The notes under the pieces were generated by a model. The model did not search any database, was not told the origin of the DNA, and worked only from the letters and a program-made list of their open reading frames with translations. Made by a program: the position numbers and the translations under genes. A stretch of DNA of 64,000 nt from JAAFJM01 sp964529175 (GTDB lineage: Bacteria; Bacteroidota; Bacteroidia; UKL13-3), in the NCBI GenBank assembly GCA_964529175.1, contig CAZGVO010000007.1:1-64000 (forward strand), read 5' to 3'. Positions 53,975 through 61,565 of this stretch are shown in pieces; position 1 is the stretch's first letter; the number at the start of each line of letters is the position of its first letter.

Positions 53975-54176
53975 GCGGCTAATATTTCGTTTTATACCAT
54001 TTTGATTTACAAATTATACAATCCAGCTTTAGAAGGAGGCCAATGCTTTTGGCGTAAATCTTATACCAATTGTATTTACAAAAAAGTCCGAAACTATTTT
54101 TCCGATAAATCGGAAGTTAATGCCGCTCCAATTACATTACTGGACTAAAAAGAATTTATAAATGGTATTATGCCGC
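53975..54176. repeat. 202-bp element with inverted ends
   Basis: The left end GCGGC..TATACCATTT and the right end AAATGGTATTATGCCGC are imperfect inverted repeats. Inside, ATACCATTTTGATTTACAAA and ATACCAATTGTATTTACAAA form a direct repeat. No coding capacity is seen. It occupies most of the 358-base spacer before the wlbA-like gene. Confidence 0.5.
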
Positions 54177-54265
54177 GATAAAAATATTGTACTATATATT
54201 TTATATTGGCGGTATTAGTTAAATTGCGATTGATTAAAGCTACCCATTTTATAAAAATTTAAAGA

Positions 54266-55285
54266 ATGTCGAATATAAAATTTGCAGTAGTTGGCTTAGG
54301 CCATATTGGTAAACGCCATGCAGATATGATTATACAAAACAATGATGCTGAATTAATTGCATTAATTGAAACCAATTCGCAAATTAACTTATCGCAATAC
54401 AATGTACCAGTTTTTGATTCTTTAGATAATTTTTTTAAAGCCAATTTATCGGTCAATATCATTTGCATTGCTACCCCCAATTACTTGCATTGTGAACAAG
54501 CAATTGAGTGCATGAAACATAACTTAGATGTTATTATTGAAAAACCAATGGGTTTATCGGTTATTGAATGCAATAAAGTAATAGAAACTGCGCAACAGTT
54601 AAATAAAAAGGTATTTTGTGTGATGCAAAATAGGTACTCCCCTCCTTCTATTTGGCTTAAAGAAACAGTTAGTTCAGATATTTTAGGTAAAATTTTTCAT
54701 GTTCAAATTAACTGTTTTTGGAATAGGGATGAAAAATACTATAAACCAAATGGTTGGAAAGGAAAATTAGCGCAAGATGGAGGTACTTTATTTACTCAAT
54801 TTAGCCATTTTGTTGATACACTTTATTGGATTTTTGGAGATATTACTAACATCAACGCCAAATTCAGTAACTTTAACCATCAACAAAGTATTGAGTTTGA
54901 AGACTCTGGGTTTATTCATTTTGATTTAGTTAATGGTGGTTCAGGAAGTTTAAATTATAGCACATCGGCATTTAATAAAAATATTGAAAGCAGTATTACT
55001 ATTTTAGCCGAAAATGGAAGCATAAAAATAGGCGGACAATACATGGAAAAAGTATTGCATTGTGAAATAAAAGATTATCAAATGCCTGAATTAGCAACTA
55101 CTAATCCACCAAACGATTATGGAACTTACAAAGGCAGCGCTGCTAACCATGAGTATGTAATTAACAATGCCATTCAAACTTTATTTGGCAATCAATCCAT
55201 TAAAACTCCTGCTATTGAAGGCTTAAGAGTAGTGGATATTATTGAAAGGATTTACAAATTTAGAGTTAGCAAGTTAGCGGGTTGA
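54266..55285 (+). CDS. wlbA: UDP-GlcNAcA 3-dehydrogenase (WlbA/WbpB)
   Basis: A 339-residue Gfo/Idh/MocA oxidoreductase. The nucleotide loop is VVGLGHIGKRHADM, the catalytic EKP motif is in VIIEKPMGLS, and QNRYSPP, FWNRDEKYYKP and DGGTLFTQFSHFVDTLYWIFG are specific to WlbA/WbpB. It oxidises C3 of UDP-GlcNAcA, the expected product of the TviB-like enzyme at 12081. The acetyltransferase and aminotransferase of the same pathway follow. The last residues (RVSKLAG) are encoded by the start of the GCGGGTT/GCGAGTT repeat that fills the next spacer, so the C-terminus may be repeat-derived. Confidence 0.92.
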   Translation: MSNIKFAVVGLGHIGKRHADMIIQNNDAELIALIETNSQINLSQYNVPVFDSLDNFFKANLSVNIICIATPNYLHCEQAIECMKHNLDVIIEKPMGLSVIECNKVIETAQQLNKKVFCVMQNRYSPPSIWLKETVSSDILGKIFHVQINCFWNRDEKYYKPNGWKGKLAQDGGTLFTQFSHFVDTLYWIFGDITNINAKFSNFNHQQSIEFEDSGFIHFDLVNGGSGSLNYSTSAFNKNIESSITILAENGSIKIGGQYMEKVLHCEIKDYQMPELATTNPPNDYGTYKGSAANHEYVINNAIQTLFGNQSIKTPAIEGLRVVDIIERIYKFRVSKLAG

Positions 55286-55465
55286 TGGGTTGCGGGTTTG
55301 CGAGTTACGAATTGGCAAGTTTGCGGGTTGCGAGTTAATTAGAGCATTTGTAAATCGCAAAAAACATATTACATAACAAAAACAACCCGTAACTCGAAAC
55401 AAAAACAACACGCAACAAAAACCCACCCGTAACCCTCAACAAAACAACTCGTAATAAAAAGAAAC
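55264..55465 (+). repeat. GCGGGTT/GCGAGTTA micro-repeat hairpin spacer
   Basis: The left half has TTAGCGGGTTGATGGGTTGC, GTTTGCGAGTTACGAATTGG and similar words. The right half has the complements AACCCGTAACTCG, AACACGCAAC, CCCGTAACC and AACTCGTAAT. The whole can fold into one long imperfect hairpin. It overlaps the last seven codons of the preceding gene. Confidence 0.7.
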
Positions 55466-55467
55466 AA

Positions 55468-56043
55468 ATGAAAAACTACTTTGCACACGAAACAGCAATA
55501 ATAGACGAAGGCTGTAATATTGGTAATGATGTTAAAATTTGGCACTTTTCACATATCATGCCTAATTGTATCATTGGCGAAAGATGTAACATAGGACAAA
55601 ATGTAGTTATTAGTCCTGAGGTTGTTTTAGGTAAAAATGTTAAAATTCAAAACAATGTTTCGGTATATACTGGAGTAATTTGTGAAGATGATGTTTTTTT
55701 AGGACCATCAATGGTTTTTACCAATGTAATAAACCCACGAAGTGCTGTTAATAGGAGAAATGAATATGCCAAAACTTTGGTAAAAAAAGGCGCAAGTATT
55801 GGTGCCAATGCAACAGTTCTATGCGGAAATACCATAGGCGAATATGCCATGATTGGAGCAGGCGCTGTAATCACAAAAAATGTTAAACCTTATGCTTTGG
55901 TAATTGGCAATCCTGCAAAACAAATTGGTTGGGTTGGTGAATATGGTCATCGTTTAAGTTTTGATTCAAATGGACTAGCATTTTGCCCAGAAACAAAGCA
56001 GGAGTATATTTTAGAAGATAATAAAGTTACTAGAGTTAAATAA
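55468..56043 (+). CDS. wlbB: UDP-GlcNAc3NA N-acetyltransferase (WlbB/WbpD)
   Basis: A 191-residue left-handed beta-helix acetyltransferase. The N-terminus FAHETAIIDEGCNIGNDVKIWHF is diagnostic of the WlbB/WbpD group, and VFTNVINPRSAVNR, GANATVLCGNTIG and GAGAVITKNVKPYALVIGNP follow. It acetylates the 3-amino group of UDP-2-acetamido-3-amino-2,3-dideoxyglucuronate. It sits between the dehydrogenase and aminotransferase genes of the pathway. No WbpI-type 2-epimerase is in the window, so the final sugar is probably GlcNAc3NAcA rather than the manno form, unless the epimerase lies elsewhere. Confidence 0.93.
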   Translation: MKNYFAHETAIIDEGCNIGNDVKIWHFSHIMPNCIIGERCNIGQNVVISPEVVLGKNVKIQNNVSVYTGVICEDDVFLGPSMVFTNVINPRSAVNRRNEYAKTLVKKGASIGANATVLCGNTIGEYAMIGAGAVITKNVKPYALVIGNPAKQIGWVGEYGHRLSFDSNGLAFCPETKQEYILEDNKVTRVK

Positions 56044-56104
56044 TTATGAACTATGAACTATGAAACTTATAAAAATTCAACATTCATAATTTATCAATAA
56101 AAAA

Positions 56105-57358
56105 ATGGAAAAAATTCAAATGGTGGACCTAAAAGGTCAGTATATAAAAATTAAAGAAGCTGTTGATGCAGGTATACAAGAAGTAATAGACAATACCCAA
56201 TTCATAAAAGGTCCTCAAATAAAAAAGTTTGAAGAAAACTTAGATGCTTATTTAAATGTAAAACATGTAATTACATGCGCCAACGGAACTGATGCACTGC
56301 AAATAGCCATGATGGCTTTAAACTTAAAGCCAGGCGATGAAGTAATTTTACCTGTTTTTACTTATGCTGCTACAGCCGAAGTAATAGCATTATTAGGCTT
56401 AACGCCCGTTATGATTGACGTTGAACCTGAAACTTTTTGTATTGATACCAATAAAATTGAGCAAAAAATAACGACTAAAACCAAAGCAATAGTTCCAGTG
56501 CATTTATTTGGTCAATGTGCCAATATGGATGAAATAATACGAATTGCCAATAAACATAATCTGTATGTAATTGAAGATACAGCGCAAGCTTTAGGAGCTT
56601 CTTATGAAATGAGAAATGAGAGAGGAGAAATGAGGGAGCAATGCTCAACTCCCATTTCCCAACTCTCATCTCACAAATCTCATCTCCCATCTCCCAACTC
56701 TCAAATCTCAAATCTCAAATCTCAAAAAGCTGGAACAATAGGAAATATAGGAACTACTTCATTTTTTCCATCTAAAAACTTAGGCTGTTATGGTGATGGT
56801 GGTGCATTATTTACCAATGATGATGAGTTGGCTAAAAAAATAAGAATGATTTGTAACCATGGTCAATCGGTTCAATATGTGCATGATATAATAGGTGTAA
56901 ATTCAAGATTAGATAGCATTCAAGCAGCAGTTTTAAATGCCAAGTTACCCCATTTAAAAAGTTATGAAATAGCTAGAAATGAAGCTGCTAACTGGTACGA
57001 TGAATTATTAGGAAATCATCCAAATATCATTATACCTAAACGAAATCCTAAATCAACACATGTTTTCCATCAATACACCATTCAAATTCGAAATGTGATC
57101 CCGAATAATCGGGACGAAATTCGAAATTTGTTAAGAGAAGAGTTACAAAAAAGAGGAATTCCTTCAATGGTTTATTATCCAATTAGCTTGCATCAACAAA
57201 ATGCTTTTAAAGCTTTTAATAGCTCAAACGAAGAGTTTCCTGTTTCAGACAAATTATGCCAAACGGTGCTATCGCTTCCTATTCATACCGAAATGACAAA
57301 GGAAATGGTAACTTTTATTTGCAAAAACTTAATGGAAGTAATTGAAAAATCAATTTAG
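56105..57358 (+). CDS. wlbC: UDP-3-keto-GlcNAcA aminotransferase (WlbC/WbpE) with an inserted loop
   Basis: A 417-residue DegT-family transaminase, about 40-50 residues longer than usual. Intact markers are MVDLKGQY at the start, CANGTDALQIAMMAL, PLP Asp158 in VIEDTAQALGASY, and Lys224 in TTSFFPSKNLGCYGDGG. Residues about 168-207 are an insertion of Ser/Glu/Arg-rich low-complexity sequence encoded by repeat DNA. It is in frame and lies in a surface loop between the PLP Asp and the Lys. A second small palindrome at 57099-57114 encodes IPNNR. The family core is otherwise intact, so the enzyme could still work. It aminates C3 of the WlbA product. Confidence 0.88.
   Translation: MEKIQMVDLKGQYIKIKEAVDAGIQEVIDNTQFIKGPQIKKFEENLDAYLNVKHVITCANGTDALQIAMMALNLKPGDEVILPVFTYAATAEVIALLGLTPVMIDVEPETFCIDTNKIEQKITTKTKAIVPVHLFGQCANMDEIIRIANKHNLYVIEDTAQALGASYEMRNERGEMREQCSTPISQLSSHKSHLPSPNSQISNLKSQKAGTIGNIGTTSFFPSKNLGCYGDGGALFTNDDELAKKIRMICNHGQSVQYVHDIIGVNSRLDSIQAAVLNAKLPHLKSYEIARNEAANWYDELLGNHPNIIIPKRNPKSTHVFHQYTIQIRNVIPNNRDEIRNLLREELQKRGIPSMVYYPISLHQQNAFKAFNSSNEEFPVSDKLCQTVLSLPIHTEMTKEMVTFICKNLMEVIEKSI
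56604..56725 (+). repeat. Palindromic GAGA/TCTC micro-repeat inserted in the wlbC-like gene
   Basis: The left arm has ATGAGAAATGAGAGAGGAG and AATGAGGGAG. After a short loop near 56640, the right arm has the complements CTCCCATTTCCC, AACTCTCATCTC, ACAAATCTCATCTCCC and three AAATCTC units. The same words form the spacer at 2150-2280. The stretch has no stop codon in the gene's frame. Confidence 0.8.
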
Positions 57359-57422
57359 AGTTTTAAAACCATAACCTAAATTTCACTTCATATTGAAACA
57401 AATTTTGCGTTATTTGCAATAA

Positions 57423-57938
57423 ATGGAAACAAAAAAAGCTATTCAATTCATTATTCTTTTTGCGTTGAGCTACATTTTATTAAATGGATTGTATCAATAC
57501 ATTTTATGGCTTTATGCACCTGAACCAGATGTGCTTACTGTTTTTACTGCCAATATTTTTTGTAATATTTTTAATCAATTTACCCCTACTCCACTACTTA
57601 GCAATGCAGCTGTATTAATAAGTTTAGCAGATAAAAAATTAGTGAACATAAATGAAGGATGCAATGGAGTAGCATTAATAACAACTTTTTTAAGCTTTGC
57701 AATTGCATTTAAAAGTAACTTTAAAAACTACCTTATTTTTGTTCCAATTGCAATTGTTTCAATATTAATAATCAATATATTAAGGCTTTACTTATTAATA
57801 GAAATAAAGTTAGTTTATAATCAATACTTCGATATTTTTCACACTTACATTTTCCCTGCAATTATTTACTTCATAACCTTTTTATTGATGGTACTTTGGG
57901 TTAAATTTATAAATAAAAAAACAAATAATGAAAGCTAG
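57423..57938 (+). CDS. xrtF: Exosortase XrtF
   Basis: A 171-residue membrane protein with about five hydrophobic segments. The exosortase/archaeosortase triad is present: Cys80 in NINEGCNGVALI, Arg121 in INILRLYLL and His140 in FDIFHTYIF. XrtF is the short exosortase of Bacteroidota, thought to cleave and attach or process proteins with a C-terminal sorting tail. Genes for such systems usually lie with exopolysaccharide genes, as here. No clear target protein with a sorting tail is encoded in this window. It overlaps its partner gene by 11 bases. Confidence 0.9.
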   Translation: METKKAIQFIILFALSYILLNGLYQYILWLYAPEPDVLTVFTANIFCNIFNQFTPTPLLSNAAVLISLADKKLVNINEGCNGVALITTFLSFAIAFKSNFKNYLIFVPIAIVSILIINILRLYLLIEIKLVYNQYFDIFHTYIFPAIIYFITFLLMVLWVKFINKKTNNES

Positions 57939-58344
57939 GTTTTTACTAAAAATAGCACCCATATTTTTACTCTTTGTATTCGATTTTTCGTTTCAAAATT
58001 TCAATCCATTAAACTTTAGTTTTAGTAAATGTAGTTTATACTTATTTAATGCCGAATGTATTGATTTTAAAGCATTTGTAGTTAATAAATTATTACGTTT
58101 ATTGCTTAATTTATTTACTATAAAATTGGTGCTTAGTATTTTTAAAACTAATGTAAGACCCATTTGGTTTTATTTAAGTTCGATAACAATATTGTATATA
58201 ATTGATATGTTTTTATGCTATTCAACGCATCCATTATTTATCAATTGGCACAAAGTTTTAAACCCAATTTTGTACAGCCCATTAGCAGGAATTGGTTTGT
58301 CAGCATGGTTTTTAAGTACTTCAAAATCAACTCAGAATGATTAG
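57928..58344 (+). CDS. Exosortase F system-associated membrane protein
   Basis: A 138-residue protein with four hydrophobic segments. The segments LFVFDFSFQNFNPLNFSFSK, VNKLLRLLLNLFTIKLVL and HPLFINWHKVLNPILYSPLAG match the small membrane protein that always accompanies XrtF. Its role is unknown, and it may stabilise the sortase. It overlaps both xrtF (11 bases) and the next gene (8 bases). Confidence 0.82.
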   Translation: MKARFLLKIAPIFLLFVFDFSFQNFNPLNFSFSKCSLYLFNAECIDFKAFVVNKLLRLLLNLFTIKLVLSIFKTNVRPIWFYLSSITILYIIDMFLCYSTHPLFINWHKVLNPILYSPLAGIGLSAWFLSTSKSTQND

Positions 58345-60007
58345 TATTTTAATCTATTGGCTTTTCATTATAGTAATTTGCTATTCACTGGGATTGGTGT
58401 TTAACAAACTTTTTAAAGCCGATCTATCATTTAGTTTAACCATTATTTTAGGCATTATTGGTATAACTACTTTAGCCAATTTAGTAGCATTTATTGCACC
58501 AATAAATTTTTTATTTTTAGCTACCGTAATCATAGTTTCTTTCCTGTTTATTGTATTCAATTCAAAGCATTTTAGCTCAAATTTAAAAAGCAATTTGGCA
58601 ATTTTTAAAAACAAAAAAAACTGGATTACAATACTATTAAGCAGCTTGGTTTTTGCTATTTATTCTAGCGGATTTTCAAATATAAACGATGATGGATTGT
58701 ATTATACTCAAACCATTATGTGGCTTAATCAGCATGGGTTGGTTCATGGTTTATCTAACTTACATTTATCTTTAGGTTTATGTTCCTCTTGGCATGTATT
58801 TCAAGCCATATTTAGTTTTCCAAACCTAATTAACCTTAACGATGTAAATGGATTACTTTTACTAATATTTACCCTTTTTATTATTGAAAAAAATGAAACA
58901 GAACAAAATGCTTTTACTAATTATTTGCAATATTTATTGGTATTAGCCATAAGCATTCCATTTTTTAGTGCGCCTAACCCCGATTTTGCCATCATTATTT
59001 TAAGCGCAATGGCAATTCAATTATTTATTTCAAATAAAAATTATCCATTAATTATAGTTTTAGCTGCATTTTGCTTTTCCATAAAAATATCTGCCATTAT
59101 CACCACTTTATTAGTCGTTTATTTGTTGATAAAATATAGAGATATTTATAAATCGAAACAGTTACTCTTTTTGGCTGTAGCCATTGTACTCATTCATATT
59201 ACTAAAAATATTTACCAAACAGCTTATCCGCTTTATCCATATAAGATTGCCTCATTTAACTTTGATTGGAAAACACCAGAAAGTATTTTAACCTTTTTTA
59301 CCGATGGTGTAAAAACTTGGGCATATTCCGACAAATACAAACCTACAGATATTCAACAAATAAAAGACACCAACCAATGGCAAGTAGCTAAAAATTTACT
59401 GTTTAGAACCGGAAGCAAAGGTTTAATTAACAAAGTTATTTTATTTTCATTTTTGTTAAGTAATTTGTTGGTGACTTATTTCTATTTCAAGAAAAAATTG
59501 GAACGAAAAATAATTGCTATGCATGTTATAACATGTTTAAGCTTAATAATTTGGTTTGTGTTTGCTCCGCAATACCGTTTTGCGCTGCCTATGTTAATTT
59601 ACTTTTTAGCATTTATTATTTCATTGATTTATAAAGAATTGTTTCTTGGGAAATTCAAAATAAATTTATGGTATTTCCATGTGCTTTTTCTCTTAGTATT
59701 TTTTACCATTAGCTTAACCGGAATTAAAGTAAATGGTAACCAAACAAGCTCACAAATTGGTACTTTTAACAAAATAGATGCTAAACAAATTTTGATTCCA
59801 AAACCTGAATATAGTTTTAAAATGGATACCATTATGGTAAATGAACAAAGCTATTTTCATGCTCAAGGTAACCGCTATTGCTGGAACTCGCCATTACCAT
59901 GCATGAGTAAAGGTTACGAAAAAATTATATTTGAAAACTATCATTATAGAATAAGTTTAAGAGGAAAAAACTTAAACGAAGGTTTTAAATTTATTTATTA
60001 CTATTAA
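58337..60007 (+). CDS. Large polytopic membrane protein, GT-C-like (LIC_10190-like)
   Basis: A 556-residue protein with about 11-13 hydrophobic segments. After helix 3-4 the segment NINDDGLYYTQTIMWLNQHG contains paired Asp in a periplasmic loop, the usual place of the catalytic acid in GT-C glycosyltransferases. A small soluble C-terminal region (about 480-556) has HAQGNRYCWNSPLPCMSKGY with two cysteines that could form a disulphide. It resembles the LIC_10190 family of membrane proteins. No activity has been shown to my knowledge. Its overlap with the exosortase partner suggests a link to glycosylation or export at the cell surface. Confidence 0.65.
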   Translation: MISILIYWLFIIVICYSLGLVFNKLFKADLSFSLTIILGIIGITTLANLVAFIAPINFLFLATVIIVSFLFIVFNSKHFSSNLKSNLAIFKNKKNWITILLSSLVFAIYSSGFSNINDDGLYYTQTIMWLNQHGLVHGLSNLHLSLGLCSSWHVFQAIFSFPNLINLNDVNGLLLLIFTLFIIEKNETEQNAFTNYLQYLLVLAISIPFFSAPNPDFAIIILSAMAIQLFISNKNYPLIIVLAAFCFSIKISAIITTLLVVYLLIKYRDIYKSKQLLFLAVAIVLIHITKNIYQTAYPLYPYKIASFNFDWKTPESILTFFTDGVKTWAYSDKYKPTDIQQIKDTNQWQVAKNLLFRTGSKGLINKVILFSFLLSNLLVTYFYFKKKLERKIIAMHVITCLSLIIWFVFAPQYRFALPMLIYFLAFIISLIYKELFLGKFKINLWYFHVLFLLVFFTISLTGIKVNGNQTSSQIGTFNKIDAKQILIPKPEYSFKMDTIMVNEQSYFHAQGNRYCWNSPLPCMSKGYEKIIFENYHYRISLRGKNLNEGFKFIYYY

Positions 60008-60046
60008 ATGATATAATTGCAGTAAATAAAAAGGCATTTTAAAAAG

Positions 60047-60799
60047 TTGAAAGTATCGATAATTACAGTTGTGTACAATAGCGTAGATACGATTGAAAAA
60101 ACAATTCAATCGGTGCTTGCGCAAACGCATAAAAATATTGAATACTTGATTATTGATGCCAAATCAACTGACGGAACACTTGAAATAATTAAACAATACG
60201 AACCTCAAATTCAAGTAATTGTATCAGAGCCTGATAGTGGTTTTTATGAAGGGCTAAACAAAGGTATTAAACTAGCAACTGGAGAAATTATAGGTTGCTT
60301 AAATGCAGATGATAGGTTTGCAAACAATAATATTATTGAAAAAATTGTGGCTGAGTTCAAGCAAAACAGCAATTTGGAAAGCATTATTGGAGATATAGCT
60401 TTTGCTGATGAACACAATAAAATTTCGCGTTATTACTCTGGTTCAAAGTTCAATACCAATTTATTTCAATGGGGTGTAATGCCCCCACATCCTTCGTTTT
60501 ACTGCAAAAAAAGCATTTTTAACCAACTAGGTTTATACAACGAACATTTTAAAATAGCTGGCGATTTTGAACTGATGCTGCGCTATTTATGGAAAAACAA
60601 AGTTTCGTTTAAATATGTTCATTTACTCATGGTGTATATGCGCAAAGGCGGAAAAAGTACAAGTAGTATTTTTACCAACTTTTTTATAATTAATCCTGAA
60701 GTTATAAATGCTTGTAAATTAAATGGTTTAAATACCAATTTATTAAAGATAAGTATGAAATATTTTTTAAAAATTAACCAGTTTTTTGCTAAAAAATAA
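60047..60799 (+). CDS. Glycosyltransferase family 2 (WcaA-like)
   Basis: A 250-residue GT-A enzyme. VSIITVVYNSVDTIEKTIQS, YLIIDAKSTDGTLEII and GCLNADDRF (metal-binding acidic pair) are typical of WcaA-like GT2 proteins. MPPHPSFYCKKSIF and AGDFELMLRYL complete the active site. The start codon is TTG at 60047, as no in-frame ATG lies near the conserved first strand. It follows the membrane protein by 39 bases. It probably adds a sugar to the same glycan or to an exosortase-linked glycan. Confidence 0.9.
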   Translation: MKVSIITVVYNSVDTIEKTIQSVLAQTHKNIEYLIIDAKSTDGTLEIIKQYEPQIQVIVSEPDSGFYEGLNKGIKLATGEIIGCLNADDRFANNNIIEKIVAEFKQNSNLESIIGDIAFADEHNKISRYYSGSKFNTNLFQWGVMPPHPSFYCKKSIFNQLGLYNEHFKIAGDFELMLRYLWKNKVSFKYVHLLMVYMRKGGKSTSSIFTNFFIINPEVINACKLNGLNTNLLKISMKYFLKINQFFAKK

Positions 60800-60801
60800 C
60801 C

Positions 60802-61563
60802 ATGCTAAAACGAATCATTTTAAAGAAAATACTTACCATTTTAATTTATCCAGCTTCGGTTTTTAGCTTAATTGGATTTTGGTTTAGTTTTTTACTTTTA
60901 AAAAATAAAGTTACAGCAAAAGCTAAATACATTTTTATTGGTTCCTTCTTTTTGTTTGTTATAATTACCATGCAGCCTACCGCAGCAATAATGGTTCATA
61001 GCCTAGAAAAAGATTATTCAAGTTTGATGGACACTAACAAAATTAAGGAAGCTGAATATATTATAGTTTTAGGGGGAGGTTATAACGATGGTGATGAAAT
61101 GCCCGAAAGCAGCTTACTATCAAGTGGTTCGTTATCAAGATTAATTGAAGGTATAAGATTGAAACAAATTAATAAAAGTGCAAAACTTATATTTTCGGGC
61201 GGAAAACCATATACCGAAAACCACACCGAGGCCAGCATTTACCAAAATGCCTATAAAAGTTTAACAAACGATACCATACCTCAAATTTTGAGTGAAATTC
61301 CACACAATACAAAATCGGAAGCAGATGAAGCATTTAAATTGGTTGGAAATAAAAAAATGTTATTGGTAACTTCGGCTACCCACATGCCAAGAGCCATGTA
61401 TTTATTTCAAAAAATGGGATGCAATGTAACACCTGCACCATGCGATTTTTTTGTAAAAAAGGTAAAGTATTATCCAAATTTTCCAAGCGGAAACAGTATT
61501 AAACAAGCTGAAATTACCATACATGAATATGTAGGCATATTAGGCTATAAATTATTTGACTAA
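60802..61563 (+). CDS. YdcF/ElyC-like membrane-anchored DUF218 protein
   Basis: A 253-residue protein with two N-terminal membrane segments (about residues 10-33 and 45-66). A periplasmic DUF218 domain follows: IIVLGGGYNDGDEMP, SSGSLSRLIEGIRL, LIFSGGKPYTENHTEAS, HNTKSEADEAF and LLVTSATHMPRAMYLFQKMG. ElyC in E. coli affects undecaprenyl-phosphate availability and envelope polymers. A similar support role for lipid-carrier recycling would fit here, by inference. Two bases separate it from each neighbouring gene. Confidence 0.85.
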   Translation: MLKRIILKKILTILIYPASVFSLIGFWFSFLLLKNKVTAKAKYIFIGSFFLFVIITMQPTAAIMVHSLEKDYSSLMDTNKIKEAEYIIVLGGGYNDGDEMPESSLLSSGSLSRLIEGIRLKQINKSAKLIFSGGKPYTENHTEASIYQNAYKSLTNDTIPQILSEIPHNTKSEADEAFKLVGNKKMLLVTSATHMPRAMYLFQKMGCNVTPAPCDFFVKKVKYYPNFPSGNSIKQAEITIHEYVGILGYKLFD

Positions 61564-61565
61564 AA

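Noticed and set aside
56475..56711. Minus-strand frame through the repeat insert in the wlbC-like gene
   Set aside because: It exists only because the palindromic insert is open on both strands, and it lacks any family similarity.
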